Position numbers and translations under genes: made by a program
Shown: one piece after another, positions 1 through 9,435 of the stretch
Layout: every line of letters begins with the position of its first letter
How positions within the stretch are numbered: the first letter of the stretch is position 1
Assembly (NCBI GenBank): GCA_900540425.1
Contig: UQFU01000014.1
Location: 1-27,381 of the forward strand
Length of the DNA stretch: 27,381 nucleotides
Source: an uncultured Alphaproteobacteria bacterium
Lineage (GTDB): Bacteria; Pseudomonadota; Alphaproteobacteria; RF32; CAG-239
Direction: 5' to 3'
Notes under the pieces: generated by a model
Database searches by the model: none
Seen by the model: only the letters and a program-made list of their open reading frames with translations
What the model was told of the DNA's origin: nothing

Positions 1-236
1 GCAATGACGCTTTAGATTGTCGTTTCAGCCTAAAAACCCTTAGATTCGAGAAATAGCCGGAACTATGGTAAACGCCGCAGAGCGAAAGCGGTACGGCACC
101 ATAGGGGGGGGCAGCCTTGAGGGTAACCGGAATGAGTCTTTTGGCAAGGAGACTAATTTGCGAATCATCTAACATTTTCTATTGAAAAAAACAAGGGATA
201 ACTGTGCAAAGCGACTAACATAAGTGCTCATCAAAA
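1..236 (+). ncRNA. Candidate structured RNA, family not identified
   Basis: No convincing protein gene lies here; the stretch is downstream of rmuC, which is on the other strand. The plus strand carries hairpins: CTATGGT (63-69) pairs perfectly with ACCATAG (98-104), and inside it GCCG (74-77) pairs with CGGC (94-97) around a GC-GAAA-GC tetraloop (82-89). A run of eight G follows (104-111). A second hairpin pairs 135-142 with 147-154 around a GGCA loop. The GAAA tetraloop makes sense only if the plus strand is transcribed. The 5' end may lie outside the window. I compared it with RNase P RNA, tmRNA and SRP RNA and could not assign it. It could instead be a 3' untranslated structure of an upstream gene. 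Confidence 0.4.
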
Positions 237-246
237 GTTGAGAACA

Positions 247-1392
247 TCAGGCACTTTTTCCGGCAATATCTTCGGCCGGTTGGTGTTCAATGGAGATTTT
301 TCCGTCTTCGCCGAGCTGGATATCCTCAATCCGCTGGATACGGCGGGCGATTTTGCCCGAGGAAATCTTAATTCCGTCAATATCTTCATTGGCCTGCTTA
401 AAGTGCCGGCTCAAGCTTTCAATCCGACCGTCCAAGCGGCCGATATCGTCAATCAAAACCCCGACCTCTTTTTGGATAACGCCGGCTTGTTCACGCATTT
501 TGGCATCTTTCAGGATTGCGCGGACGGTATTGAGGGTTGCCATCAGGGTCGTGGGAGAAACAATCCAGACTTTGGAACGGTACGAAGCCTCAACCACATC
601 GGGAAAATTGGCATGCAGTTCGGCATAAATCGCTTCGCTGGGCAAAAACATCAGGGCGGATTCCGCGGTTTCTCCGGCCACGATATATTTTTCGGAAATA
701 TCTTTGATATGCTTTAAAACCGAAGCTTTGAAAAAACGTTCGGCTTCAAGCTTTTCACGGTCGTTGGAAGCAACCCGCAAAGCATGATAGCTTTCCAGCG
801 GAAACTTGGAGTCAATCACAATCAGCCCCGGCGGATTGGGCAATTTCAGCACACAATCGGCGCGTTTCTGGTTGGTTAAAACGACCTGAAACTCATAAGC
901 GGACGGCGGCAAGGCCGAAGTAACCAGATCATTAAGCTGGATTTCGCCGAAAGCGCCGCGCGCCTGTTTATTGGACAAGACTTCCTGAAGCGACACAACC
1001 TGTTCAGACAATGCGGATATTTTTTGCTGCGCAACATCAATCTTTGCCAGGCGTTCCCGCAAATCAGCCAGGGTTTCGTTGGTTTTGACCGTATTTTGCT
1101 GCAAACCTTCACTAACATTTTTGGCAACCTGCAACAGTTTCTCATCCATAATTTTCAGAACGGAAACCCGCTGTTCGTTAATGGCCGAAGCAATAACGTC
1201 CTGCTGCTGACGAGAATATTCGGAAATCTGAGTCAGCCGGCCGGCCAGTTCAGCCTGACCGCAGAATAAGATATCCGCAACGTTACGCAATTCGGGATTT
1301 TTGCGCCGAAGCAGCAGAACCAAAAGATTAATCAGAAGCAATCCTCCGATTATTCCCAAGGCGATTATCTGCACTTCCGGCGTCAGCGGCAT
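247..1392 (-). CDS. rmuC: RmuC family protein (DNA recombination/rearrangement-limiting)
   Basis: This 381-residue protein matches the RmuC family, which in E. coli limits rearrangements at inverted repeats and has a restriction-endonuclease-like fold. Residues about 8-29 form one hydrophobic N-terminal membrane anchor. Residues about 40-140 are rich in Glu, Gln and Lys and look like a coiled coil. The RmuC domain follows, with RAD (D179) and the IDSKFPLE segment (193-200), a D...(D/E)xK nuclease-like arrangement. The ATG start has an AGGGG Shine-Dalgarno (SD) sequence about 8 bases upstream. It starts 12 bp after the accA stop on the same strand, so the two genes are probably cotranscribed. 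I see no clear intrinsic terminator after it. Biochemical activity is not established for most family members. Confidence 0.93.
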   Translation of the reverse strand: MPLTPEVQIIALGIIGGLLLINLLVLLLRRKNPELRNVADILFCGQAELAGRLTQISEYSRQQQDVIASAINEQRVSVLKIMDEKLLQVAKNVSEGLQQNTVKTNETLADLRERLAKIDVAQQKISALSEQVVSLQEVLSNKQARGAFGEIQLNDLVTSALPPSAYEFQVVLTNQKRADCVLKLPNPPGLIVIDSKFPLESYHALRVASNDREKLEAERFFKASVLKHIKDISEKYIVAGETAESALMFLPSEAIYAELHANFPDVVEASYRSKVWIVSPTTLMATLNTVRAILKDAKMREQAGVIQKEVGVLIDDIGRLDGRIESLSRHFKQANEDIDGIKISSGKIARRIQRIEDIQLGEDGKISIEHQPAEDIAGKSA

Positions 1393-1404
1393 ATTTTTTG
1401 CCCC

Positions 1405-2382
1405 TTATTTATGGCGGGGCTGCGGTTCACGCCCCATGGCCAAAAACTTTTCGGTACGTTCTTTTTTGAGCTGGTCGCCGCTTAAGGGCATTAAATCTTT
1501 CAGATGGCGGTGAATCGCGTTGCCGACGCGTTCGATGGTCAGCTGCGGGTCACGATGGGCACCGCCGGTCGGCTCGGGAATAACCTCATCGATAACGCCG
1601 AATTTTTTCAAATCCTGAGCCGTCAGCTTCAGCGCTTCAGTCGCCTCCTTGACCTTGTCGGCCGAACGCCACAAAATAGAGGCGCAGCCTTCCGGAGAGA
1701 TAACAGAATAGATTGAATGTTCAAGCATCAGCACCCGGTTGGCGGCGGCAATGGCAATCGCCCCTCCGGAACCGCCCATGCCGATAACGACCGAAACCAT
1801 GGGAACCTTAATTTGCAGGCATTTTTCAATTGAAGAGGCTATCGCTTCCGCCTGCCCGCGGGCTTCAGCCTCAACCCCAGGAAAAGCGCCGTCGGTATCG
1901 ACAAAAGCGATGACCGGCATATCAAACTTGTCGGCCAAATCCATCAGGCGCTGCGCCTTGCGGTAACCTTCCGGCTTGGCCATGCCGAAATTATATTTGA
2001 CCCGGCTTTCAAGGTCGTGGCCTTTTTCCTGGCCGAGGACAACAACGGAAATATTTTTGAAGCGCCCGATACCGCCGATCATCGCTTCGTCATCGGCAAA
2101 AAGCCGGTCACCGCAGAGCGGGGTAAAATCCTCAATCAGGGCATGTACATAATCCAGGCAGTGCGGACGCTGCGGATGGCGGGAGACCTGAAGCTTCTGC
2201 CACGGGGTTAAATTTGCGTAAGAAGCTTTCATCTGTTTCTCCAATTTTTGCTGCAAACGGGAAATTTCGGGCGTAATATCCACATCTTCGCCTTCGGCGA
2301 GGTGGCGCATGGCTTCTATTTTATCTTCTATCTCGACAATATTTTTTTCAAAATCCAGAACTAAGGTATTATCGCTGTTCAT
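1405..2382 (-). CDS. accA: Acetyl-CoA carboxylase carboxyltransferase subunit alpha
   Basis: AccA, with AccD, transfers the carboxyl group from carboxybiotin to acetyl-CoA to form malonyl-CoA, the committed step of fatty acid synthesis in the cytoplasm. The 325 residues are the usual length for the family. An N-terminal helical segment (about 1-60) precedes the crotonase-like core. Visible landmarks are GAFPGVEAEARGQAEAIA (165-182), the oxyanion-type GMGGSGGA (201-208), and ISPEGCASILW further on. The ATG start follows a GATGAG-type weak ribosome site. It is the first gene of an accA-rmuC pair on the minus strand and is divergent from the membrane protein gene at 2554. accD is not in the window, as is common because the two subunits are often unlinked. 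Confidence 0.97.
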   Translation of the reverse strand: MNSDNTLVLDFEKNIVEIEDKIEAMRHLAEGEDVDITPEISRLQQKLEKQMKASYANLTPWQKLQVSRHPQRPHCLDYVHALIEDFTPLCGDRLFADDEAMIGGIGRFKNISVVVLGQEKGHDLESRVKYNFGMAKPEGYRKAQRLMDLADKFDMPVIAFVDTDGAFPGVEAEARGQAEAIASSIEKCLQIKVPMVSVVIGMGGSGGAIAIAAANRVLMLEHSIYSVISPEGCASILWRSADKVKEATEALKLTAQDLKKFGVIDEVIPEPTGGAHRDPQLTIERVGNAIHRHLKDLMPLSGDQLKKERTEKFLAMGREPQPRHK

Positions 2383-2484
2383 TATTTTCTCATCTTGTTG
2401 TTTAAACTGTTATGATGAATAGCACAATTTTTTGCAGATTTCGACTCTTATTTTGGCTTATTGTGCAAATAGTCTGCAAATCCC

Positions 2485-2512
2485 TTGAAATCTCGGCTGA
2501 ATGTAATAGTAT
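2485..2512 (+). promoter_or_regulatory. Probable sigma70-type promoter for the 2554-6795 operon
   Basis: TTGAAA (2485-2490) is followed after 16 bases by TAGTAT (2507-2512); an alternative -10 is TATTAT at 2510-2515. Transcription from here would give a leader of roughly 35 bases ending in AAAGGAG just before TTG 2554. It also places the earlier in-frame TTG at 2485 inside the -35 box, which argues against that codon as a start. Confidence 0.4.
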
Positions 2513-2553
2513 TATGGCAGTTTTTGAGGATTAACCCCAAAGGAGTTTGCAAA

Positions 2554-3942
2554 TTGCTGGCGCTGTCATTTTTTACCGTGGTCTTTTCGTCTTTGCTGTG
2601 GGTCATTTATTCGATTGTTCAGGTAGCCGGAAAACTCGGCGACGGCGGATTGGCAAACGCCGGAATTCTTGACGTTTCCGTCTATGTGGCCTTTGTTCTG
2701 CTGCCGGTTTTTGCAATGTGGGTCATCTTCGGGATTATCAGCCAATATCTGCATAATCAGAATTTTAACCGCAATTTGTTTTATTTGCTCAACCAGATGA
2801 AAAAAAACCAGGATTATTCCGATTTGCTGGCACGGATTATGCTGGAAGGGGAACAGCAGATTAAGGACGGCTTTGCCATTCAGCAGTTTGATTTGTTTAT
2901 TTCCGACATGAACGAACTGATTTCAGAAATTATTCAGCGCAGTTCTCTGGCTTCGCCGGAGCAAATCGACCGTTTGTGGAGCAAAGTCCGCAATGGCGGA
3001 AAATGGGCTTTCGGCAAGGTCATTATTGAAGTCAACCTGAATCAGCCGAGCTTTCAGATGCGGATTTTTGACAAGGCGATGAAAGACAAGGTTCTGGCCG
3101 GAACAATTATGGAATTTTGCGCCCGTTATCTCGGTACGGTGGATTTGTTTGAAAAACACGATCACGAGAAAATTTTTCTCGGCATTATCGAAAACGGGGT
3201 TTTGGGCAAGGTTTATTCTATTTTTTCGCCAATCTCAGACGAACTGCGGCGCAAGCGAAACACCGCCGCCAAGCAGAACCCGCAGACCGATTTTGCAACC
3301 CAGGCCAAAGCTTCTTATCAGCAGGAGCTGATTATTGACGACGAAGAAGAAAAAACACGGCCGGCAGCTGCCGATGATTTGTCTCCGCGCAGCGCCCATA
3401 AGGCCGGCAAATTTACCCTGTCCGGAAAGCTGCCGTTTTTGAAGAAGAAAAAAGAGGCGGAGGCTGACGAGGATTCAAGCGGGCAGACAGGCGAAAAAGA
3501 CGTTTTATCCCTTGCTTTGGAGCGCAGTTTCGGTACTGCCACAGACGATCGGCAGGAACCGGCTTTCGGCGTTTTTGACACCGAAACACCGGTCTGCGGA
3601 ACAGGCAGCGGCAATGCTCCGAAATTTTCCATCAGCCTGCCGGAAACCGACAGTACATCCGACCTAATCAGCGGACCGGATGACGACAGTACGCCGGAAC
3701 TGATGATCGAACACCGGGAAACCGGAAAGACGCCGGCCAAGCGCGCTCCGTATGCCGAAATGTCCAGCACGCAGCGCACTTTGGACAATCTGCGCAAAGA
3801 ATGGGAAGAGCTGAAAAAGGCCGAAGGTTCTTCTTACGGAACTTCTCCGGCAGCGGGAAAGCCTTCCGCAACCGAAAAAGAAGAGGACAGTTTTGCATAT
3901 CCGTTCGGGGGCTGGACCAATGAGGAAAATTATCATAAATAA
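2554..3942 (+). CDS. Unrecognised membrane protein with long acidic, charged C-terminal tail
   Basis: I do not recognise the family. The frame opens at TTG 2485, but I prefer TTG 2554: AGGAG (2541-2545) lies 8 bases upstream, while 2485 has no ribosome site and overlaps the probable promoter. The product is then about 462 residues. Two strong hydrophobic segments near the N-terminus (about residues 1-22 and 38-62) are followed by a mixed helical region of about 200 residues. The second half is low-complexity, rich in Glu, Asp, Lys, Ser and Pro, including a LPFLKKKKEAEADEDSS patch, and is probably disordered and cytoplasmic. The gene overlaps the start of yejA by 23 bases, so it is probably cotranscribed with yejA and yejB; a role in or beside that transporter is only an inference from position. 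Confidence 0.75.
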   Translation: MLALSFFTVVFSSLLWVIYSIVQVAGKLGDGGLANAGILDVSVYVAFVLLPVFAMWVIFGIISQYLHNQNFNRNLFYLLNQMKKNQDYSDLLARIMLEGEQQIKDGFAIQQFDLFISDMNELISEIIQRSSLASPEQIDRLWSKVRNGGKWAFGKVIIEVNLNQPSFQMRIFDKAMKDKVLAGTIMEFCARYLGTVDLFEKHDHEKIFLGIIENGVLGKVYSIFSPISDELRRKRNTAAKQNPQTDFATQAKASYQQELIIDDEEEKTRPAAADDLSPRSAHKAGKFTLSGKLPFLKKKKEAEADEDSSGQTGEKDVLSLALERSFGTATDDRQEPAFGVFDTETPVCGTGSGNAPKFSISLPETDSTSDLISGPDDDSTPELMIEHRETGKTPAKRAPYAEMSSTQRTLDNLRKEWEELKKAEGSSYGTSPAAGKPSATEKEEDSFAYPFGGWTNEENYHK

Positions 3943-5737
3943 GCTTCCGTTTGTTGCGGGGCTGTTGTTTTTGATTTCCGCCGCAAACGTTCAAGCGAAA
4001 ATTCTGCCTTATTTGAGCCTGTACGACGAGCCGAAATATACCGCCAGCTTTAAAAACTTTGATTATGTTAATCCCCAGGCGCCCAAAGGCGGGCGGATCG
4101 TTATGCCGGCGTATGGCGGATTTGACAGTTTCAATCCGTTTATTTTCAAGGGAGTCCCGGCTTATGAAGCGGCCGGTTTGACGCTGGACACGCTTGCCAT
4201 TGTGCCGAGCGACGACATATCCACCGCTTATCCGCTGGTAGCCGAAAAATTTGACATTCCCGAAGACCGCTCATACATCGGTTTTATCCTTAACCCCAAG
4301 GCACGTTTTCATGATGGGTCGCCGGTTAGCGCCGATGACATAATTTTCAGCTTTAAGGCGCTGGTTGAAAAGGGGGCGCCGCTTTATAAAATTTACTACG
4401 GCGATGTGGCAAGGGCAGAAAAGGTCAATGACCGCCATGTCCGTTTTTATTTTAAGCCGGAGAGCCAGAACAAAGAACTGCCGCTGATTTTGGCGCAGCT
4501 GCCGGTATTGCAGGCCCGGTATTGGGAAGACAAAGATTTTGCCAAACCGGAATTGAAGCCGATGCCGGCGGGAGGCCCGTATAAAATCGTTAAATTTGAA
4601 CCTGGAAAATTTATTATTCTGGAGCGGGTTAAGGATTACTGGGCCCAGAACCTGCCTACCCGCAGAGGCTTTTTCAACTTTGATAACATTCGTTACGACT
4701 ATTATCAGGACACTACCGTCACTTTGCAGGCCCTGTTTGCCGGAAACATTGATTTGCGCGAAGAATATATTGCCAAGATTTGGGTTACCGGTTATGACAA
4801 TGAACAGGTTAAAAAAGGAAAAATAAAAAAAGAAGAAATCGGACATAACAATACCGCCATTTTGCAGAGTTTCGTCTTTAATCTGCGACGCCCGCAATTC
4901 GCCGACAAGCGTGTACGACAAGCCATCAGCCTGGCGTTTAATTTTGAATGGGCAAACGAGAAACTGTTTTATAACCAATACCGCCGTCTGGACAGCTATT
5001 TTTCCAACAGCGACATGGCTGCGACCGGAAAACCACAGGGAAAAGAATTGGATATTTTGCGCAAATTGGCAAGAGAGCTGCCGCCGGAAGTATTCGGTTC
5101 TTTGCCCGAAATACCCAGACATACGGACTATCGTCGAACCAGAGAATACCTGAAACGGGCGGCGGCACTTTTAGAGGAAGCCGGATATGGTTTCCAAGAC
5201 GGGAAAATGGTTAATACAACGACCGGAGAACCTTTGGAAATTGAGGTTTTGAGCAACACGGCAAACGGGGCCGCCTTTACGCGGGTTATGCTGCCATTTA
5301 TTAAAAACTTGGAGAAAATCGGCGTTAAAATGACCTTTCGGAACGTTGAACTCAATATTTTCAAAAACCGGATGGACAATTTTGATTTTGACATGGCAAT
5401 CCTTTCTTTTCCGATGAGTCAGATGCCAGGAAACGAGCAAAAAGAAATGTGGGGAAGCACTGCCGCCGGCAATAAGGGCAGCATGAACCTGGCCGGAACT
5501 AAAAATCCGACGGCCGACAAGCTTATTGACGGCTTTATCCAGGCCCAAAACAAACCGGACTATCTTGCTTATCTTCGCGCTTTTGACCGGGTCATGCGAC
5601 ATGAATATTATTTGATTCCGCAATGGTACGCCCCTTATCAGCGAGTTGCCTACCGTGATAAATTTGAACATCCGAAAACAGGGCTGAAGGTAGGATTACA
5701 ACCTATGACCTGGTGGATTAAGGCAGGTGCAAAATGA
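3920..5737 (+). CDS. yejA: Extracellular solute-binding protein family 5, YejA-like (oligopeptide/microcin C ABC importer)
   Basis: This is a periplasmic peptide-binding protein of the SBP_bac_5 family, YejA type. YejABEF in E. coli imports peptides and microcin C. I place the start at ATG 3920 (605 residues), not at the earlier ATG 3893, because it gives a clean signal peptide: positive MRKIIINK, a hydrophobic core, then cleavage after NVQA (about residue 26). The mature protein begins with the YejA-typical run ending [12 protein letters not shown] and [20 protein letters not shown] and a C-terminal [15 protein letters not shown] segment, both common in this subfamily, are also present. The stop overlaps the yejB start by four bases (ATGA), showing translational coupling. 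Substrate is not readable from sequence. Confidence 0.93.
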   Translation: MRKIIINKLPFVAGLLFLISAANVQAKILPYLSLYDEPKYTASFKNFDYVNPQAPKGGRIVMPAYGGFDSFNPFIFKGVPAYEAAGLTLDTLAIVPSDDISTAYPLVAEKFDIPEDRSYIGFILNPKARFHDGSPVSADDIIFSFKALVEKGAPLYKIYYGDVARAEKVNDRHVRFYFKPESQNKELPLILAQLPVLQARYWEDKDFAKPELKPMPAGGPYKIVKFEPGKFIILERVKDYWAQNLPTRRGFFNFDNIRYDYYQDTTVTLQALFAGNIDLREEYIAKIWVTGYDNEQVKKGKIKKEEIGHNNTAILQSFVFNLRRPQFADKRVRQAISLAFNFEWANEKLFYNQYRRLDSYFSNSDMAATGKPQGKELDILRKLARELPPEVFGSLPEIPRHTDYRRTREYLKRAAALLEEAGYGFQDGKMVNTTTGEPLEIEVLSNTANGAAFTRVMLPFIKNLEKIGVKMTFRNVELNIFKNRMDNFDFDMAILSFPMSQMPGNEQKEMWGSTAAGNKGSMNLAGTKNPTADKLIDGFIQAQNKPDYLAYLRAFDRVMRHEYYLIPQWYAPYQRVAYRDKFEHPKTGLKVGLQPMTWWIKAGAK

Positions 5738-6795
5738 GAAATTACATTCTGAAACGCCTTTTGCTGATTCCGTTGACGTTGCTGGGGATTTTGCTGGTCA
5801 ATTTTGTAATTATCCAGTTTGCGCCGGGCGGTCCGGTTGAACAGACGCTGGCAAAATACCGCGGACTGGGAGCGGGCGGCGAAGCGGCAGCGGCGGTTTC
5901 ATCGCAACTCAGTTCCGGAAAATATCAGGGGTCGCAGGGGGTGCCGGAAGATTTGATCAAAGAGCTTGAGAAACAGTTCGGATTCGACAAGCCTGCGTAT
6001 GTTCGCTTTTTTAAAATGCTTAAGGATTACACCTGTTTTGATTTCGGCAAGAGCTTTTACAAAGACAAAACCGTTTTGCAGCTGATTGGCGAGCGACTGC
6101 CGGTTTCAATTTCGCTCGGGTTGTGGACAACTCTGATTATTTATCTGATTGCCATTCCGCTCGGCATAAAAAAGGCGGTTTGCGACGGCTCCAAATTTGA
6201 CATTTGGACGTCTTTTGCCGTGATTATCGGTTCGGCCATTCCGGTCTTTTTGTTTGCGGTTTTTTTAATCGTCTTTTTTGCCGGCGGAACTTATTTCAGC
6301 TGGTTTCCGCTGCGGGGGCTGACTTCCGACAACTGGGCAGACTTGTCCTGGGGTGCCAAAATCATCGATTATTTCCGGCATATTACCCTTCCGGTCATTG
6401 CCATGGTTATCGGCGGATTTGCCAGCCTGACCATGCTGACCAAAAATTCTTTTCTGGACGAGCTGGGCAAGCAATATGTGCTGACAGCCCGCGCCAAAGG
6501 GCTGAGCGAACGGCAGGTTCTTTACGGGCACGTTTTCCGCAACGCCATGTTGCTGGTAATTGCCGGCTTTCCGTCAATGCTGATTAAAATGCTGTTTACC
6601 GGTGCGCTGTTGATTGAAATTATATTTTCGCTCAATGGTTTGGGGCTGCTCGGCTATGAGGCGATTTTGACTCGCGATTATCCGGTTATTTTCGGTACAT
6701 TGTACATTTCTGCCCTGCTCGGGCTGGTTCTCAAGCTGATTTCGGACATTACCTATTCGCTGGTAGATCCGCGGATTAATTTTGAAGCGCGTTAG
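5734..6795 (+). CDS. yejB: ABC transporter permease, YejB-like
   Basis: YejB is an inner-membrane permease of the oligopeptide/microcin C importer. The 353 residues have the typical layout: first membrane segment at 8-29 in [19 protein letters not shown], a long periplasmic loop of about 85 residues with the YejB-typical APGGPVEQ, then five more membrane segments between about 125 and 340. The EAA loop that contacts the ATPase is at about 248-271 ([11 protein letters not shown]...FRNA), and the protein ends with the usual SLVDPRI. It overlaps yejA by four bases. YejE (second permease) and YejF (ATPase) normally follow but do not: the next gene is on the opposite strand three bases later. A working transporter would need those parts from elsewhere. 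Confidence 0.94.
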   Translation: MRNYILKRLLLIPLTLLGILLVNFVIIQFAPGGPVEQTLAKYRGLGAGGEAAAAVSSQLSSGKYQGSQGVPEDLIKELEKQFGFDKPAYVRFFKMLKDYTCFDFGKSFYKDKTVLQLIGERLPVSISLGLWTTLIIYLIAIPLGIKKAVCDGSKFDIWTSFAVIIGSAIPVFLFAVFLIVFFAGGTYFSWFPLRGLTSDNWADLSWGAKIIDYFRHITLPVIAMVIGGFASLTMLTKNSFLDELGKQYVLTARAKGLSERQVLYGHVFRNAMLLVIAGFPSMLIKMLFTGALLIEIIFSLNGLGLLGYEAILTRDYPVIFGTLYISALLGLVLKLISDITYSLVDPRINFEAR

Positions 6796-6798
6796 GCC

Positions 6799-7275
6799 TT
6801 ATTGCGGCTTGGACGAGTGCGAAGCCGGATCATTGATGCTCAAATACCCCAGGCTCCAATACATCAGCAACTCCTCTTCTCCGGTATTGCGGTCGATTTC
6901 AGACATCAGAATTTTGAAACCATGGCGGCGATAGAAACCCACCGCGCGCAGATTTTTGGCATAAACGCGAAGGCTCAAAATCGGCCAAATCTGCTGCAAA
7001 GTTAAAATCAGGGCGCTGCCGATCCCCTTTCCCTGCAAGGCCGGGTCAACAAAAATCCCGCCGATGTACGTCTTGTCCAACAAGGATACAAAACCGGCCA
7101 CCTGCCCTTTTTCTTCCCAGAGAATCGTATTAGACCGGGGCAGGTATTTATCGCGGACAGCCGGCAAATTGCGGCGCCAATAGGCCTCGTCAATAAAAGC
7201 GTGCGATTTCAGCGTTGCGGCAAGCCAGATTTCCATGACACGGTCAATGTCGGCGGCGGTCATATTACGAATCAT
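6799..7275 (-). CDS. GNAT family N-acetyltransferase
   Basis: This is a 158-residue single-domain GNAT acetyltransferase, which moves an acetyl group from acetyl-CoA to an amine. The fold markers are the N-terminal IRNMTAADIDRVMEIW, the strand GGIFVDPALQ and the pyrophosphate-binding QGKGIG (81-86) of motif A, then YRRHGF near residue 115. The arrangement resembles YjaB/PhnO-type small-molecule or protein acetyltransferases, but the substrate cannot be told. The ATG start has AAAGGAG upstream. It begins 23 bp after parE on the same strand and is probably the second gene of a parE operon. Its stop lies three bases from the yejB stop on the other strand. Confidence 0.88.
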   Translation of the reverse strand: MIRNMTAADIDRVMEIWLAATLKSHAFIDEAYWRRNLPAVRDKYLPRSNTILWEEKGQVAGFVSLLDKTYIGGIFVDPALQGKGIGSALILTLQQIWPILSLRVYAKNLRAVGFYRRHGFKILMSEIDRNTGEEELLMYWSLGYLSINDPASHSSKPQ

Positions 7276-7298
7276 TACGGCTCCTTTACGTCAGGCGG

Positions 7299-9287
7299 TC
7301 AGATATCCAAATCGTCAACAAATTTGGCGCGTTCTATAATGAATTTGAAGCGCAGTTCCGGGTTTTTGCCCATCAGACGCTCAACCTGGCGGCGGGTTTC
7401 AAAGGCTTCTTCCTTGCCTTCTTCGGTGGCGGCCGAAGGCACCAGAACCTTCAAGAGCATACGGTTCTTTTTATCCATTGTGGTTTCTTTGAGCTGCTGG
7501 GCACTCATTTCGCCCAAGCCTTTGAAACGGCTGATATCGGGTTTTTGGTTGCCTTTAACAACTTTCTTAAGAATCCGGTCTTTGTCTTCATCGTCCAGGG
7601 CATAATAGTTGTTGCCGCCGACAACAATCTTATACAACGGCGGGGTGGCGATATACAAATGCCCGTTTTCAATCAGCTTGGGCATCTGCTGGTAGAAGAA
7701 AGTCATCAGCAGCGAAGCGATATGGGCACCGTCGACATCGGCATCGGTCATGATGATGATTTTTTCGTAACGCAGGTTATCTTCGTTATAATGTTCCTTA
7801 ATGCCGCAGCCCAGCGCCTCAATCATATCTTTGATTTCCTGGTTTTGGGTAATTTTATCCAGGCTGGCGGAGGCGACGTTCAAAATTTTGCCGCGCAGGG
7901 GCAAAATCGCCTGGGTTACCCGGTCACGCCCCATCTTGGCGGAACCACCCGCAGAATCTCCCTCTACGATAAAAATTTCGGTATTTTCGGCGGCGGCTTG
8001 CGAACAATCGGCCAATTTTCCGGGCAGGCGCAGTTTTTTGGTCGGAGTTTTGCGGGTTTGCGCCTTTTCTTCCTTTTTCTTGCGGCGGTTTTTGGCACGT
8101 TCAATCACATATTCGAGCAAAGCCGAAGCATTTTCGACATCGGAAGTCAGCCAATGGTCAAAAGAATCCTTAACGGCCTGTTCAACCAGACGAACGGCTT
8201 TGGCGGAGGTCAGCTTATCTTTGGTTTGCCCCTGAAACTGAGGATCGCGAATAAAGACCGAAAGCATGATGCAGGCATCGCTCAAAAAATCTTCGGCGGT
8301 GATGCCGGCGGCTTTTTTGACATTGGCCATTTCGCCGTATTCCTTCAATCCGCGAATCAGGGCCGATTTGAAGCCCATTTCATGCGTTCCGCCCTGCGGA
8401 GTGATAACGGTGTTGCAATAAGAATAGCAAAAGCCGTTCTCATCTTCCGGCCAGGTAATTGCCCATTCGACCCGTCCTTCGTCATTCGCCAGATCGGCAT
8501 CGCCGGCAAAAGACTTGCGATTAATCGTTCCCCGGGCGCCAACCTGATAATTGAGAAAGTCGCTCAGGCCGTTAGGGAAAATCAGTTCGGCCTCGGTGGG
8601 GGTGGTATCGCCTTCCGAAAGAACTTCCGGCGCGCATTTCCACATAATTTTAATCCCCTTAAACAGGAAAGCCTTGGAACGCGCCATACGGTAAATTTTG
8701 TTAGGGTTAAAGGTTGAGTTAGCGCCAAAAATTTCACTGTCGGGATGGAAAGTTATTGAGGTGCCGCGACGGTTGGGAGCATTGCCGATCTGCTCCAAGG
8801 CAGTCAGCGGTTTGCCTTTGGAATATTCCTGGCGATAGAGTTTTTTGTCACGGGCAATTTCAACGACCAGACGATCGGACAAGGCATTGACAACCGACAG
8901 CCCCACGCCGTGCAATCCGCCGGAAACCTTATAAGCGCCGCCGCCGAACTTGCCGCCGGAGTGGAGAATGGTCATAATGACTTCCAGAGCCGATTTTCCG
9001 GGATACTTAGGGTGCGGATCAACCGGTATGCCGCGTCCGTTATCAGTAATGGTTACCGAACCGTCGGCATTTACGCGAACCTCAATGTGATTGGCAAAAC
9101 CGGCAACCGCTTCGTCCATGGAGTTGTCCAATATCTCGGCCACCAGATGATGCAGCGCCTGTTCGTCAACGCCGCCGATATACATGCCGGGGCGGTGGCG
9201 AACCGGCTCCAATCCTTCTAAAACCTCAATATCCTGCGCCGAATACTCTTTAATGACCGGCGCCGTACTTTCAAACAAATCGCTCAT
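7299..9287 (-). CDS. parE: DNA topoisomerase IV subunit B
   Basis: ParE is the ATPase subunit of topoisomerase IV, which with ParC decatenates daughter chromosomes. I start it at ATG 9287 (662 residues), preceded by GAGGA; an upstream in-frame start at 9332 would add 15 residues without support. The GHKL ATPase domain has E51/N55 in EILDNSMDEA, DNGRGIP (82-88) and GLHGVG (124-129). QTK of the transducer is at 353-355. The TOPRIM domain has EGDSAGG (441-447) and DADVDG (514-519). The length, lacking the large insertion of many GyrB proteins, and the opening GLEPVRHRPGMYIGG favour ParE over GyrB. parC is not in the window. A short GNAT gene follows on the same strand. Confidence 0.94.
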   Translation of the reverse strand: MSDLFESTAPVIKEYSAQDIEVLEGLEPVRHRPGMYIGGVDEQALHHLVAEILDNSMDEAVAGFANHIEVRVNADGSVTITDNGRGIPVDPHPKYPGKSALEVIMTILHSGGKFGGGAYKVSGGLHGVGLSVVNALSDRLVVEIARDKKLYRQEYSKGKPLTALEQIGNAPNRRGTSITFHPDSEIFGANSTFNPNKIYRMARSKAFLFKGIKIMWKCAPEVLSEGDTTPTEAELIFPNGLSDFLNYQVGARGTINRKSFAGDADLANDEGRVEWAITWPEDENGFCYSYCNTVITPQGGTHEMGFKSALIRGLKEYGEMANVKKAAGITAEDFLSDACIMLSVFIRDPQFQGQTKDKLTSAKAVRLVEQAVKDSFDHWLTSDVENASALLEYVIERAKNRRKKKEEKAQTRKTPTKKLRLPGKLADCSQAAAENTEIFIVEGDSAGGSAKMGRDRVTQAILPLRGKILNVASASLDKITQNQEIKDMIEALGCGIKEHYNEDNLRYEKIIIMTDADVDGAHIASLLMTFFYQQMPKLIENGHLYIATPPLYKIVVGGNNYYALDDEDKDRILKKVVKGNQKPDISRFKGLGEMSAQQLKETTMDKKNRMLLKVLVPSAATEEGKEEAFETRRQVERLMGKNPELRFKFIIERAKFVDDLDI

Positions 9288-9435
9288 TATATCCTCAATC
9301 AAATTCAATTTAGGCCTAAAATACAGCAACACTCCCGAATTTACAAGGGCTAAACGTCAGCCGTAAACAGTTTTATCAATGATTTTTTGCAAAAAATGCT
9401 TGCAAATTCGGCAAATAGTGATAAAAGAAAGCGTC

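Noticed and set aside
1..60. Tag-encoding part of a tmRNA
   Set aside because: GCAATGACGCTTTAG resembles a tag start, but the reading frame has no normal ALAA/AVAA-like ending and no T-arm or CCA end is present.
60..165. RNase P RNA 3' part
   Set aside because: Short pieces such as GGTAAAC, TTGAG and GGAATGA occur in the RNase P order, but the nearly universal 3' segment (ACAGAACCCGGCTTA type) is missing and the spacing is far too short.
3893..3919. Longer YejA start at ATG 3893
   Set aside because: It adds nine residues before the positively charged start of the signal peptide and increases overlap with the upstream gene; ATG 3920 gives a standard signal sequence.
4271..5122. 283-codon open frame on the minus strand inside yejA
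   Set aside because: It lies wholly opposite yejA, has no family resemblance or ribosome site, and reflects the base composition of the real gene.
7545..8717. 390-codon open frame on the plus strand inside parE
   Set aside because: It is antisense to parE with a Gly/Phe/Asn-rich product typical of shadow frames; parE carries all family motifs.
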